Assembly: GCF_900106075.1 (NCBI RefSeq)
Contig: NZ_LT629794.1
Span: 1,406,001 to 1,470,000, forward strand
Origin: Polaribacter sp. Hel1_33_78
Lineage (GTDB): Bacteria > Bacteroidota > Bacteroidia > Flavobacteriales > Flavobacteriaceae
Length of the DNA stretch: 64,000 nt
Direction: 5' to 3'
Position numbers and translations under genes: made by a program. The notes under the pieces were generated by a model, which ran no database searches, was not told the DNA's origin, and saw only the letters and a list, made by a program, of their open reading frames with translations. Shown here piece by piece: positions 44,528-53,655 of the stretch (position 1 is its first letter; each line of letters opens with the position of its first letter).

Positions 44528-46120
44528 TTAATTTTTGAACTCGCTTGTAAAATGAAGTTTTACTGAAGGATATTTACTTTGCGTCATTTGAATTGTAAAA
44601 GCGGAATCAGCTAAAAAGACTAATTGACCTTGTTTATCCTTTGCTAAATAACGCTGTTTTACTCGTTTAAATTCTTTAAATTCTTCACTTTTTATATTTT
44701 CAGGTTCTACCCAACAAGCTTTGTGAACATTTAAATTTTCATAGGTACATTTTGCACCATATTCATGCTCTAATCGATATTGAATAACTTCATATTGCAA
44801 AGCACCAACTGTCCCAATTACTTTTCGTCCGTTCATTTCTAAAGTAAATAATTGAGCCACACCTTCGTCCATTAACTGATCTAAACCTTTATAAAGTTGT
44901 TTCGATTTCATTGGATCTGCGTTGTTTACATATCTAAAATGTTCTGGAGAAAAACTCGGAATTCCTTTAAAATTTAATTGTTCACCTTCTGTTAGAGTAT
45001 CACCAATTTTAAAGTTTCCAGTATCGTGTATACCTACAATATCGCCAGGAAAAGATTCTTCTACAATTTCTTTTTTCTCAGCAAAAAATGCATTGGGACT
45101 AGAAAATTTTACTTTTTTACCATTCCTAACATGTAAATAAGGAGCATTTCTCTTAAAGGTGCCCGACACAATTTTTATAAAAGCTAATCTGTCTCTGTGT
45201 TTAGGGTCCATATTTGCATGTATTTTAAACACAAAACCAGTCATTTTTTCTTCTTTAGAATCTACTAAGCGTTCTTCCGCTTTTTTAGGCTGCGGAGAAG
45301 GTGCAATTTCAATAAATGCATCTAGTAATTCTTTCACCCCAAAGTTATTTAAAGCTGACCCAAAAAATACGGGTTGTAATTTTCCTTCTAAATATTCTTG
45401 CTGATTAAATGATGGATACACTTCATCGATTAATTCAATTTCTTCGCGTAAAGTTTCAGCTGCAGTTTCACCAACTATTTGATCTAATTCTGGGTTCGAT
45501 AAATCATCAAATTGAACACCATCAGAAATAGTAGTTTTGTTATCACCAGAAAAAAGATTTAATTTCTTTTCCCAAATATTATAAATTCCTTTAAAATCAT
45601 ATCCCATTCCAATAGGAAAACTCATTGGAGTTACGCGTAAACCAAGTTTTTGTTCCACTTCGTCTAATAAATCAAAAGCATCTTTTCCTTCTCTATCTAG
45701 TTTATTTATAAAAACCAACATTGGTATGCTACGCATTCTACAAACTTCTACTAATTTTTCTGTTTGTGGCTCAACACCTTTTGCAACATCTATTACTACA
45801 ATTACACTATCTACAGCGGTTAAGGTTCTAAAGGTGTCTTCAGCAAAATCTTTGTGCCCAGGAGTATCTAGTATGTTTATTTTTTTATCCTTATAAATAA
45901 ATGCAAGTACAGAAGTAGCTACAGAAATTCCTCTCTGACGCTCAATCTCCATAAAATCGGAAGTTGCTCCTTTTTTTATTTTATTATTCTTTACTGCACC
46001 AGCTTCTTGTATAGCACCACCAAATAATAATAATTTTTCTGTTAAAGTAGTTTTACCAGCATCTGGGTGAGATATAATACCAAATGTTCTTCTACGTGCT
46101 ATTTCTTTTAAAAAACTCAT
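44528..46120 (-). CDS. prfC: Peptide chain release factor 3
   Basis: Translational GTPase that recycles RF1/RF2 from the ribosome after termination. Near residue 18 is the P-loop SHPDAGKTTLTEKLLLFGGA. DFMEIERQRGISVATSV follows as the switch region, then ILDTPGHKDFAEDTFR and FINKLDREGKD. The domain-2/3 region shows SPQPKKAEERLV and the typical SFSPEHFRYVNNADPMKSKQ. Length 530 aa is normal. Confidence 0.96.
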   Translation of the reverse strand: MSFLKEIARRRTFGIISHPDAGKTTLTEKLLLFGGAIQEAGAVKNNKIKKGATSDFMEIERQRGISVATSVLAFIYKDKKINILDTPGHKDFAEDTFRTLTAVDSVIVVIDVAKGVEPQTEKLVEVCRMRSIPMLVFINKLDREGKDAFDLLDEVEQKLGLRVTPMSFPIGMGYDFKGIYNIWEKKLNLFSGDNKTTISDGVQFDDLSNPELDQIVGETAAETLREEIELIDEVYPSFNQQEYLEGKLQPVFFGSALNNFGVKELLDAFIEIAPSPQPKKAEERLVDSKEEKMTGFVFKIHANMDPKHRDRLAFIKIVSGTFKRNAPYLHVRNGKKVKFSSPNAFFAEKKEIVEESFPGDIVGIHDTGNFKIGDTLTEGEQLNFKGIPSFSPEHFRYVNNADPMKSKQLYKGLDQLMDEGVAQLFTLEMNGRKVIGTVGALQYEVIQYRLEHEYGAKCTYENLNVHKACWVEPENIKSEEFKEFKRVKQRYLAKDKQGQLVFLADSAFTIQMTQSKYPSVKLHFTSEFKN

Positions 46121-46137
46121 TTACAAAAATTGAGGTG

Positions 46138-46145
46138 CAAATATA
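46138..46145 (-). promoter_or_regulatory. Putative -7 element for prfC
   Basis: The minus strand reads TATATTTG followed by C, 17 bases before the prfC ATG. Confidence 0.5.
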
Positions 46146-46356
46146 GGTTTTATTCTATAATTTTTTTAGCTTATTACTTGATAATGAGAATAAGATTCAT
46201 AAAAAAATGATCTATTAATTTATCTAATTTAGTCAAATACTTCAAGTAATATTTTTTAAAAAGTTTAAAATTTCACTAAAATAGAATTTTAGAAAATAGA
46301 ATTTTAGATCGATTTTTTTGTGATAATCAGTTAATTACTTGTTCTTTTAGAATATA

Positions 46357-47055
46357 TTAATTTAAAATTTCTATCCTCATATTTATATCTTCAATGGGCC
46401 ATTCATCGACACCAACTTTTACTTTAGAGATTCTATCCATAACATCAAAACCAGAAATAACTTCGCCAAAAACAGTATGCTCATTGTCTAAATGATGAGC
46501 ACCACTTCTTTTATGAACTATATAAAATTCAAAAGGGCTTGATAGCTTATTTGGGTTGTTTTCCCACTGTCTAGCAGCGGCTAATGCGCCATATTTGTGT
46601 TTTCTATGATTTCTGAATTCGGGTTGCATTAAATAATTCCCATATTTTCTTCGCTGTTTTTGAGTATACATATTATCAGAATTTCCACCCTGAATAACAA
46701 AATTTTTTGCTACCCTGTAAATAACCGTAGTGTTAAAATATTTAATTTTTGTAAGAAAAATGAAATTAGCTCTATGTATTGGAACATCTTTGTATAATAA
46801 TAGTTTTATATTTCCGAATTTTGTTTTTATAAGTACTTTAGTTTCTTGATTTTGTTTTCCATATTCTAATAAAAAAGCTTCAGTATTGAATCTATTTAAA
46901 CTATCCCAAGGTTTCGTAATTATATTTTCTTGTTTCTTTTTAAGGTCTTTTATCTGTTTAACTTCAAGAGTTTTTTCTTTTTTATTTTTCTCTTGATTGC
47001 ATTGATAAAAGGGAATAATGATTAAGAAGAATACTATTTTATAGAAACTTTTCAC
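46357..47055 (-). CDS. Cyclophilin-type peptidyl-prolyl isomerase lipoprotein
   Basis: A 232-aa protein with a lipoprotein signal (YKIVFFLIIIPFYQCNQEK; Cys near residue 19), a charged linker (about 22-75), then a cyclophilin domain: VLIKTKFGNIKLLLYKD, TTVIYRVAKNFVIQGGNSDN, KLSSPFEFYIVHKRSGAHHL, DNEHTVFGEVISGFDVMD. It probably folds proteins in the periplasm, complementing the cytosolic cyclophilin-FKBP at 41965. The start codon is GTG. A TATATTTG element lies 26 bases upstream. Confidence 0.9.
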   Translation of the reverse strand: MKSFYKIVFFLIIIPFYQCNQEKNKKEKTLEVKQIKDLKKKQENIITKPWDSLNRFNTEAFLLEYGKQNQETKVLIKTKFGNIKLLLYKDVPIHRANFIFLTKIKYFNTTVIYRVAKNFVIQGGNSDNMYTQKQRRKYGNYLMQPEFRNHRKHKYGALAAARQWENNPNKLSSPFEFYIVHKRSGAHHLDNEHTVFGEVISGFDVMDRISKVKVGVDEWPIEDINMRIEILN

Positions 47056-47080
47056 TTTTGATATTGATTATTATAAAAAT

Positions 47081-47088
47081 CAAATATA
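47081..47088 (-). promoter_or_regulatory. Putative -7 element for the cyclophilin lipoprotein
   Basis: The minus strand reads TATATTTG 25 bases before the GTG start at 47055. Confidence 0.45.
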
Positions 47089-47163
47089 AATCATCAAAAT
47101 AAAACAATAGATAAATCTGATGGTTTTATTACATTTTTAAGTTTTAAAACTATTTGATTGCAT

Positions 47164-47171
47164 TATATTTG
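47164..47171 (+). promoter_or_regulatory. Putative -7 element abutting the idi start codon
   Basis: TATATTTG ends five bases before the idi ATG, so the mRNA would be leaderless or nearly so. Confidence 0.5.
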
Positions 47172-47176
47172 TAATC

Positions 47177-47716
47177 ATGGAGGAACAAGTGATTTTAGTT
47201 GATAAAAACGACAATCAATTAGGTTTAATGCCTAAAATGGAAGCGCATGAAAAAGCTGTTTTGCATAGAGCTTTTTCAGTATTTATTTTTAATAAGAAAG
47301 GAGAATTAATGCTGCAACAAAGAGCTGCGCATAAATATCATTCACCGTTATTATGGACAAATACATGTTGCTCACATCAACGAAATGGTGAAACCAATTT
47401 AGAAGCAGGTAAAAGAAGATTACAAGAAGAAATGGGTTTTGTAACAAGTTTAAGTGAAGTTTTTTCATTTATATACAAAGCTCCTTTTGATAACGGTTTA
47501 ACGGAGCATGAATTAGATCATGTGTTAATCGGTTATTTCGATAATAGACCAATAATCAATAAGGATGAAGCAGAAGATTACAAATGGATGTTGTTAGAGG
47601 ATGTGAAATCTGACATAGAAAAAAAACCTTCAATTTATACTGAGTGGTTTAAAATAATTTTTAAAGAATCTTTTTCGAAGATTTCAAGTTATAACCTTGG
47701 AGATACTAGTTTTTAA
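47177..47716 (+). CDS. idi: Isopentenyl-diphosphate delta-isomerase, type 1
   Basis: Nudix-fold enzyme that interconverts isopentenyl and dimethylallyl diphosphate for menaquinone side chains, undecaprenyl phosphate and carotenoids. Features are HRAFSVFIFNKKGELMLQQR, the catalytic Cys in WTNTCCSHQRNGE near residue 67, the Nudix-box region AGKRRLQEEMGF near residue 80, and LTEHELDHVLIG with the catalytic Glu near residue 118. Length 179 aa is typical. It is followed by the QueD-like gene after 18 bases. Confidence 0.96.
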   Translation: MEEQVILVDKNDNQLGLMPKMEAHEKAVLHRAFSVFIFNKKGELMLQQRAAHKYHSPLLWTNTCCSHQRNGETNLEAGKRRLQEEMGFVTSLSEVFSFIYKAPFDNGLTEHELDHVLIGYFDNRPIINKDEAEDYKWMLLEDVKSDIEKKPSIYTEWFKIIFKESFSKISSYNLGDTSF

Positions 47717-47734
47717 TTTAAAACAAAAAAATAT

Positions 47735-48148
47735 ATGCCTAAAGTAACTGTTCATAGAAAAGCACATTTTAATGCAGCGCACAGATTGTATAGAAAAGAT
47801 TGGTCGGATGCTAAAAACTTTGAAATTTTTAACAAGTGCAGTAATCCTAACTTTCATGGTCATAATTATGAGCTCATAGTTTCTTTAACAGGAGAGATTG
47901 ATAAAGAAACAGGATATGTGTATGATTTAGGAATTCTTAAAAATTTAATAAAGTCTGAGATAGAGGAGTGTTTTGATCATAAAAATTTAAATGTTGAAGT
48001 TGAAGAATTTCAAGATTTGAATCCTACAGCAGAAAATATTTGCGTAGTTACCTATCAGAAATTAAGAAAACACCTCCCTAATAATTTAGATTTAAAAATT
48101 ACTTTATATGAAACGCCTAGAAACTTTGTTAGTTATACTGGAGAATAA
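47735..48148 (+). CDS. queD: 6-Carboxytetrahydropterin synthase (QueD/PTPS family)
   Basis: A 137-aa zinc enzyme converting dihydroneopterin triphosphate to a pterin used in 7-deazaguanine/queuosine (QueD) or related pterin pathways. The zinc histidines are in HFNAAHRLYR (first) and FHGHNYEL (second pair). The catalytic Cys is in FNKCSNPNFHGHNY near residue 45, and the catalytic Asp/His pair is in ECFDHKNLN near residue 83. The C-terminal TAENICVVTYQKL and YETPRNFVSYTGE complete the family pattern. A degraded partial copy of its 3' end lies at 49186. It may share a transcript with idi. Confidence 0.93.
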   Translation: MPKVTVHRKAHFNAAHRLYRKDWSDAKNFEIFNKCSNPNFHGHNYELIVSLTGEIDKETGYVYDLGILKNLIKSEIEECFDHKNLNVEVEEFQDLNPTAENICVVTYQKLRKHLPNNLDLKITLYETPRNFVSYTGE

Positions 48149-49075
48149 TTTAGGCTTATTTTTATGATTTTTGAATCGTTCTAATGAATATTGAAAGTAA
48201 CTATAGTTATAGTAAGTAAACCCTTGGAAATTTAATTTATCTTTTAAATTTATTCCTTCTTTTTGTAAATCTTTAAAGAAAATTTCTTCAGCCGTTTGGA
48301 ATTATTGTGTACTAAACCATTTTCCCAAAAATTTCATTTCCGAAGAATATAAAATAGAAACTTTAATTTTAGAATCAATACCTGCTAATAAGTTTAGTCT
48401 ATTTTTTACATAATGAAAACTTTCTTGAGGTGTTCTCACATAGGCATGTATTAATAACCTATCGACATGATTACTTATATTTTGTACTTCTTTTTCTGTG
48501 AATTTCCCAATATAAGCCTCTATTTGTATTGGGTGATCGATTTCATTTGCGAGTTTTCTCATTATTTTTAAAGACTCAATATAGAATCTAAAAGAATTTT
48601 CACGATTACATTTTTGATAGCTATCTTTTAGATAACTTTTACAATAATAACCTTTGTTTGAAGAAGACTCCTCGTCCCAGTATTCATATTCTAAATTATA
48701 AATATCAATTTTTTCTTTAGAATTTTTCCTTGAGATATTATAGGGGTGAATAACATTAGTAAAAAAATCGCCACTTTCACCAGATGCACTTATTTTTTGA
48801 ATTCCATATTCAACTTTTGCTTTAACAATAAAACTAGCTAGAACTCCATTTTTTGTCTCATCCCCTAATGGAAATCTTTTATTTATTTTATGTAAATCAT
48901 AAAGAATTAAGGTATTGATTTCGTGATTTTTTACAAATTCTAATAATTCAGTTTCTAAATGATAAGATCCTAAAATATTATTAAAATTGTTGACATATAG
49001 TTCTCTTTCGGTGCTTAATGTGTAGGAAATGTTTAGCAAACAAATTGCTATTAGAACATATTTAATAAGTTTCAT
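48104..49075 (-). pseudogene. Nonsense-interrupted copy A of a duplicated secreted protein gene
   Basis: The ATG at 49075 opens a 257-codon frame with a signal peptide (LIKYVLIAICLLNISYTLS), stopped by TAA at 48304-48302. Past the stop the same frame continues FQTAEEIFFK and GFTYYNYSYFQYSLERFKN, matching the C-terminus of paralogue B (49402-50349). B has a TCA serine codon where A has TAA. The continued frame would end at 48104, antisense to the queD 3' end. A and B are very similar over their shared length. Family not recognised; alternating strands and helices such as INTLILYDLHKINKRF suggest a TIM-barrel-like fold. The truncated product may still be made. Confidence 0.75.
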
Positions 49076-49080
49076 AATGT

Positions 49081-49109
49081 GGGGGGATATATATGTAGGG
49101 ATATATATC
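49081..49109. repeat. Short direct repeat upstream of copy A
   Basis: GGGATATATAT occurs twice about 13 bases apart in the leader region of copy A, next to the large palindrome. No equivalent is seen upstream of copy B. Confidence 0.5.
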
Positions 49110-49118
49110 TTCTCAAAG

Positions 49119-49182
49119 GTAATAGAGTACTTTATATAAAAACATGATATATATCATGTTTTTATATAAAGTACTCTATTAC
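49119..49182. repeat. 64-base perfect palindrome
   Basis: The sequence from 49119 to 49182 is its own reverse complement: two 32-base arms with no spacer, centred between 49150 and 49151. It can form a long hairpin or cruciform. It sits between the 5' end of copy A and the start of the duplicated queD fragment, that is at the duplication join. Nothing comparable occurs at the outer ends of the duplication. Confidence 0.92.
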
Positions 49183-49185
49183 TAG

Positions 49186-49417
49186 GGTTTTATGATTTAA
49201 GAGTTCTTAAAAATTTAATAAATTCTGAGATAGAGGAGTGTTTTTATTATAAAAATTTAAATATTAAAGACTAAGAATTTAGAGGTTTGAATTCTACTGC
49301 AGAAAATATTTGTGTAGTTATCTATCAGAAATTAAGAAAACACTTCTCTAATAATTTAGATTTAAAAATAACTTTGAGTGAAACTCTGAAAACTTTATGA
49401 GCTACTGTGGAGAATAG
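49186..49417 (+). pseudogene. Degraded 3' fragment of queD
   Basis: Aligned by eye, this matches queD from about codon 62 to its stop. YDLRVLKNLI corresponds to queD YDLGILKNLI, and STAENICVVIYQKLRKH to PTAENICVVTYQKLRKH. The fragment lacks the N-terminal zinc and cysteine region. It has a TAA at 49272-49274 where queD has GAA, and one base is deleted near 49385 before a recognisable ENFMSYCGE end. It is non-functional and marks the tandem duplication. Confidence 0.88.
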
Positions 49418-50349
49418 TTTATTTTAGGCCTATTTCTCTGGTTTTTAAATCGCTTTAAAGAATATTGAAAGTAACTATAGTTATAGTAAGTAAACCCCTT
49501 AAAGTTTAATTTCTGCTCTAATTCTATTTCTTCTTTTTCTAATTCTTTAAAGAAAATTTCTTCAGCTGTTTTAAATGATTGTGTTTTAAACCATTTCCCC
49601 ATAAAGTTCATTTCCGAAGAATATAAAATAGAAACTTTAATTTTAGAATCAATACCTGCTAATAAGTCTAGTCTATTTTTTACGTAATGAAAACTTTCTT
49701 GAGGTGTTTTAACATAGGCATGTATTAATAATCTATCTACATGGTCACTAACATTTTGCACTTCTTTTTCTGTGAATTTACCAATATAAGCCTCTACTTT
49801 CACTGGGTGGGCAATTTCATCGGCAAGTCTTCTCATAGTTATTAAGGATTCCACATAGAATTTAAAAGAATTTTCACGATTACATTTTTCATAGCTATCT
49901 TTTAAATAATTTTTACAATAATAACCATTGTTTGAAGAAGACTCCTCATCCCAGTATTCATATTCTAAATTGTAAATATCAAATTTTTCACTAGTTTTTG
50001 TTCTGGAAGTATTGTACGCGTGAATAGCATTTATAAAAAAATCGCTACTCTCGCCAGATGCACTTATTTTTTGAATTCCATACTCAACTTTTGCTTTAAC
50101 AATAAAACTAGCTAGAACTCCATTTTTTGTTTCATCGCCTAATGGAAATCTTTTATTAATTTTATGCAAATCATAAAGAATTAAGGTATTGATTTCATGA
50201 TTTTTTGCAAATTCTAATAATTCAGTTTCTAAATGATAGGTTCCTAAAATATTACTAAAATTGTCTACATATAATTCTCTTTCAGTGCTGAATGTGAAAT
50301 AAATATTTAACAAACAGATTAAGATTATAAATTTCTTTAAAGTTTTCAT
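49402..50349 (-). CDS. Secreted protein of unknown function, copy B
   Basis: A 315-aa protein, the intact paralogue of the interrupted gene at 48104. Signal peptide MKTLKKFIILICLLNIYFTF, then TERELYVDNF. The mature part alternates predicted strands and helices: INTLILYDLHKINKRF, YGIQKISASGES, DIYNLEYEYWDEE, KVEAYIGKF, VDRLLIHAYV, IKVSILYSSEM. This periodicity and the acidic NLEYEYWDEE suggest a TIM-barrel, loosely like glycoside hydrolases, but I do not recognise the family. Two Cys near residues 154 and 165 could pair. Its last codons overlap the queD fragment on the opposite strand. Confidence 0.75.
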   Translation of the reverse strand: MKTLKKFIILICLLNIYFTFSTERELYVDNFSNILGTYHLETELLEFAKNHEINTLILYDLHKINKRFPLGDETKNGVLASFIVKAKVEYGIQKISASGESSDFFINAIHAYNTSRTKTSEKFDIYNLEYEYWDEESSSNNGYYCKNYLKDSYEKCNRENSFKFYVESLITMRRLADEIAHPVKVEAYIGKFTEKEVQNVSDHVDRLLIHAYVKTPQESFHYVKNRLDLLAGIDSKIKVSILYSSEMNFMGKWFKTQSFKTAEEIFFKELEKEEIELEQKLNFKGFTYYNYSYFQYSLKRFKNQRNRPKINYSPQ

Positions 50350-50777
50350 AAATTTTGTGGAGGTTAAAAAAAGTGCTTAAATATACTCAATAATTATTAA
50401 TTTATTTACAAATATGATAAAGTATCAAAATATCTTAAGTCTTAATGCTTAGTTTTATAGTAAAATTTAATCCTTTAGTTGTTCTAATGAATTTCGCTAA
50501 ATTTTTTTTTAGTGTCTAGGCGAGAGGAGAACTTTTAATTTTTATTTTAATAGTAATAACTCATAAATCTTTGTCAATCTGTTTAGGTATGATAGCAAAA
50601 CTATCTAAAATTGTGTTTGTAAAAAAGGAAGAAAATTGACTAGAAAGATCAATTCCGTTCATCATAAACTTGTTTCTAGCTTTTGAAATAAATTTAGCTA
50701 AAATGATTTTTTTTGAGAAAAGTGGAATGAAATAGGTAATTATCTATTTAACTAGAAGTACTTTTAATGTAAATCAT
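50350..50777. other. Intergenic region without a recognised gene
   Basis: An AT-rich gap between the divergent copy B and manA. No coding frame, RNA gene or repeat is evident; the manA promoter element begins at the right edge. Confidence 0.55.
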
Positions 50778-50785
50778 TAAATTTG
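50778..50785 (+). promoter_or_regulatory. Putative -7 element for manA-kdsB-HAD
   Basis: TAAATTTG lies 18 bases before the GTG start of manA and probably drives the three-gene run. Confidence 0.5.
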
Positions 50786-50803
50786 TCGGTAAAATAAATA
50801 ACC

Positions 50804-51781
50804 GTGAAAATTAATCAACTCATAAAATTTCAACCCATATTAAAAGATAAAATTTGGGGAGGAGAAAAATTAGCAACTTTATTAAATAAGCAGTCAACAA
50901 GAGCAGATATTGGTGAGAGTTGGGAAATATCTGATGTGGAAGGAGATACTTCAATAGTTGTGAATGGTGAACTAAAAGGTCAAGATTTAAAACAGTTAAT
51001 TTCTAAATTTAAAGCAGACTTAGTTGGAGGGAGAATTTATGATCATTTTGGAGAAAAATTCCCGCTTTTAATTAAGTTTATAGATGCAAAAGAAGCTTTA
51101 AGTATTCAATTACATCCTCACGACGATTTGGCAAAAAAACGTCACAACTCTTTTGGAAAAACAGAAATGTGGTATGTGATGCAAGCAGATGAAAAAGCTA
51201 ATTTAATTGTAGGTTTTCAAAAAGAAGTTACTTCAAAAGAATATTTAGAACATTTAGAAAATAAAAAGTTACTTCATATTTTAAATGTTGATGAAGTTGA
51301 AAATGGTGATGTTTATTTTATTCCAACTGGAAGAGTGCATGCTATTGGTGCAGGAGTTTTGCTTGCAGAAATTCAGCAGACATCTGATATAACGTATAGA
51401 ATTTATGACTGGGACAGACCCAACTCGGATGGGACTTTTAGAGATTTGCATACGGAAGAGGCTATAGATGCTATTGATTATTCTGCTCAAGATTCTTATA
51501 AAACAGTTTATTCTAAAGAACAAAATATATCTTCTGAAATTGTTTCGTGCCCTTATTTTACGACTAATGTTTTGCCAATAAACGGAGAAGTTTTTATCAA
51601 CCACGAAGAAAAAGATAGCTTTGTAATTTATATGTGTGTAGCAGGCAGTGTTGAATTTAAGTATGAAGATCAGATAGAGAATTTAGAAATGGGAGAAACT
51701 ATTTTAATTCCTAATTGTGTTAAAAATATTGTAATTTCATCCGAAGAAAAATCAGAACTTTTAGAAGTTTATATCAAATAG
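50804..51781 (+). CDS. manA: Class I mannose-6-phosphate isomerase
   Basis: Zinc cupin enzyme interconverting fructose-6-phosphate and mannose-6-phosphate, feeding GDP-mannose. Diagnostic parts are [27 protein letters not shown] near residue 37, the zinc site [11 protein letters not shown] near residue 104, GKTEMWYVM and [19 protein letters not shown] near residue 175. Length 325 aa matches the short bacterial form. The start codon is GTG. kdsB follows after four bases, so sugar-precursor genes are grouped. Confidence 0.94.
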   Translation: MKINQLIKFQPILKDKIWGGEKLATLLNKQSTRADIGESWEISDVEGDTSIVVNGELKGQDLKQLISKFKADLVGGRIYDHFGEKFPLLIKFIDAKEALSIQLHPHDDLAKKRHNSFGKTEMWYVMQADEKANLIVGFQKEVTSKEYLEHLENKKLLHILNVDEVENGDVYFIPTGRVHAIGAGVLLAEIQQTSDITYRIYDWDRPNSDGTFRDLHTEEAIDAIDYSAQDSYKTVYSKEQNISSEIVSCPYFTTNVLPINGEVFINHEEKDSFVIYMCVAGSVEFKYEDQIENLEMGETILIPNCVKNIVISSEEKSELLEVYIK

Positions 51782-51785
51782 ATTT

Positions 51786-52523
51786 ATGAAAATTATTGCA
51801 ATGATTCCTGCACGTTATAGCGCGTCTCGTTTTCCAGGAAAGTTAATGAAAGACTTAGGTGGAAAGCCAGTTATTTTAAGAACTTACGAAGCAGCGTTAA
51901 ATACAAATTTATTTACTGATGTTTTTATAGTAACAGATTCTGATATTATTTTTGAAACCATAGAGAATGTGGGTGGAAAAGCAATTATGAGTAAAACTGT
52001 GCATGAATGTGGTTCTGATAGAATTGCAGAGGCTGTAGAAAATATTGAAGCAGATATTGTAATTAATGTTCAAGGAGACGAACCTTTTATCGATGCAATT
52101 TCTTTATCAAAATTGATTGCTGTTTTTAAACAAGACACTAAAAAAGAAATAGATTTAGCATCTTTAAAAGTCCAAATAACAAAAAAAGAAGATATAGAAA
52201 ACCCTAATAATGTTAAGGTAATTACAGATATAAATAATTTAGCAATTTATTTTTCTCGAAGTATAATTCCTTACCATAGGGATAAAGACATATCAGTAAA
52301 ATATTATAAGCATAAAGGAGTGTATGCTTTTAGAAAGCAAGCGTTAATCGACTTTTACAATACACCCATGACTCCTTTGGAAGCAGCTGAGAAAATTGAG
52401 GCTATTAGGTATCAGGAGATCGGTAAAAAAATTAAAATGGTGGAAACGGATGTTGAAGCTGTCGGTATAGATACTCCAGACGATTTAGAGAAGGCAATTG
52501 AATTTTTGAAATCAAAAAAATGA
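51786..52523 (+). CDS. kdsB: 3-Deoxy-manno-octulosonate cytidylyltransferase
   Basis: Activates Kdo as CMP-Kdo for the LPS inner core. The start [19 protein letters not shown] is the nucleotide-binding loop; [12 protein letters not shown] near residue 92 and [14 protein letters not shown] near residue 178 are family-specific, and [18 protein letters not shown] closes the substrate site. Length 245 aa is normal. It overlaps the HAD gene by four bases (ATGA), implying translational coupling. Its presence indicates a Kdo-containing LPS. Confidence 0.96.
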   Translation: MKIIAMIPARYSASRFPGKLMKDLGGKPVILRTYEAALNTNLFTDVFIVTDSDIIFETIENVGGKAIMSKTVHECGSDRIAEAVENIEADIVINVQGDEPFIDAISLSKLIAVFKQDTKKEIDLASLKVQITKKEDIENPNNVKVITDINNLAIYFSRSIIPYHRDKDISVKYYKHKGVYAFRKQALIDFYNTPMTPLEAAEKIEAIRYQEIGKKIKMVETDVEAVGIDTPDDLEKAIEFLKSKK

Positions 52524-53221
52524 GGAAAATAAGTAACAAAATAAAGGTAATAGCTTTTGACGCAGATGATACTTTATGGGTAAATGAAACTTATTTTAGA
52601 GATGCAGAACACCAGTTTGCAAAGTTATTGTCAAAGTATGAAACCGAAAATAAAATTGACCAGGAGCTTTTTAGAATAGAAATAAAGAATCTAGGGCAGT
52701 ATGGTTACGGTATTAAAGGTTTTATTTTATCGATGGTAGAATGCGCCTTAGAACTTTCTAATTATCAAGTTAAACAGAAAACAATTGAAGCTATTTTAAC
52801 CATTGGGAAAGAAATGTTGGCAAAGCCTATAGAATTATTAGACGGAGTAGAAGAGGTGTTACACTCTTTACAAGGCAAATACAAGCTAATAGTTGCCACA
52901 AAGGGAGATTTGTTAGATCAAGAACGAAAGCTAGAAAAATCAAATTTATTAAAATATTTTCATCATATAGAGGTAATGAGTGATAAAAAAGAGAAAGATT
53001 ATCAAAAATTAATTCAACATTTAGATATTCATGCATCAGAATTATTAATGATTGGGAATTCTTTGAAATCTGATGTGTTGCCGCTTGTAGCAATAGGTGC
53101 ATCGGCATTTCATATTCCATTTCATACAACTTGGGCACACGAAGAGGTGTCTAAAGTTAGCCAATCTAAATTTAAATATGAAACAGTTTCAAATATTAAA
53201 CAAGTATTGTCTTATTTGTAA
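52520..53221 (+). CDS. HAD-superfamily phosphatase
   Basis: A 233-aa haloacid dehalogenase-like hydrolase. Motif I is FDADDTLW with nucleophile Asp14 and general acid Asp16; motif II is IVATKG near residue 132; the motif III Lys is in SDKKEKDY; motif IV is [12 protein letters not shown] near residue 180. A helical cap lies between motifs I and II. Overall it resembles YjjG/GPH-like phosphatases. Coupling to kdsB might suggest Kdo-8-phosphate phosphatase, but KdsC enzymes are shorter and lack such a cap, so that role is unlikely. Confidence 0.88.
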   Translation: MRKISNKIKVIAFDADDTLWVNETYFRDAEHQFAKLLSKYETENKIDQELFRIEIKNLGQYGYGIKGFILSMVECALELSNYQVKQKTIEAILTIGKEMLAKPIELLDGVEEVLHSLQGKYKLIVATKGDLLDQERKLEKSNLLKYFHHIEVMSDKKEKDYQKLIQHLDIHASELLMIGNSLKSDVLPLVAIGASAFHIPFHTTWAHEEVSKVSQSKFKYETVSNIKQVLSYL

Positions 53222-53230
53222 TAAATACAC

Positions 53231-53238
53231 TACTTTTG
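53231..53238 (+). promoter_or_regulatory. Putative -7 element for the 86-aa protein gene
   Basis: TACTTTTGC lies 21 bases before the ATG at 53260. Confidence 0.5.
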
Positions 53239-53259
53239 CAACTTTAAAATAAATAAATT

Positions 53260-53520
53260 ATGTCAAGTATAAAAAACTTAAAAAAAGATATTAATTACGT
53301 TTTAGGTGATGTTATAGAATATGCAATAGATGTTGCAGCTTTAAAAAACGAGCAGAAAAAAGGTGATGAAATTATTGATGAAGCTATTGGAACTTTCGAT
53401 GCTTTAATTGCAGAGGTGAATGCAAAAAAAATTGAAAACAAAAAAGCTCATTTTAAATCTATAAATGCAGATTTAGAAGCAAAAGCAAAAGGTTTAGTTG
53501 AAAAGATTAATAGTTTATAA
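53260..53520 (+). CDS. Conserved small helical protein
   Basis: An 86-aa acidic, Lys/Glu/Ala-rich, all-helical protein beginning MSSIKNLKKDINYVLGDVIE. No signal peptide or membrane segment. It has its own promoter element and terminator. I recall similar short proteins in other Flavobacteriaceae but know no function. The frame has normal codon use and a clear start, so it is accepted as a gene. Confidence 0.8.
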   Translation: MSSIKNLKKDINYVLGDVIEYAIDVAALKNEQKKGDEIIDEAIGTFDALIAEVNAKKIENKKAHFKSINADLEAKAKGLVEKINSL

Positions 53521-53549
53521 TCTTAACAGTTTTAAACAAGATTTTATAT

Positions 53550-53579
53550 CCAACATCAGTCAATGATGTTGGTTTTTTT
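53550..53579 (+). terminator. Intrinsic terminator after the 86-aa protein gene
   Basis: CCAACATCA at 53550 pairs perfectly with TGATGTTGG at 53564 around a five-base loop, followed by T7. Confidence 0.9.
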
Positions 53580-53655
53580 ATTTATATTCAAATTGCATAC
53601 TAAAATTGATTATTTTACGTTCTTATTGTTAGATAATTTAATTTTTCTTAAAAAT

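Noticed and set aside
49120..49181. Interpretation of the palindrome as an ordinary terminator
   Set aside because: It lies upstream of copy A's start, lacks a T tract on either side, and is far longer than the other terminators in the window.
49081..49182. Possible CRISPR or insertion-sequence end
   Set aside because: There is no spacer array, no transposase frame and no matching second end; only one palindrome copy is present.
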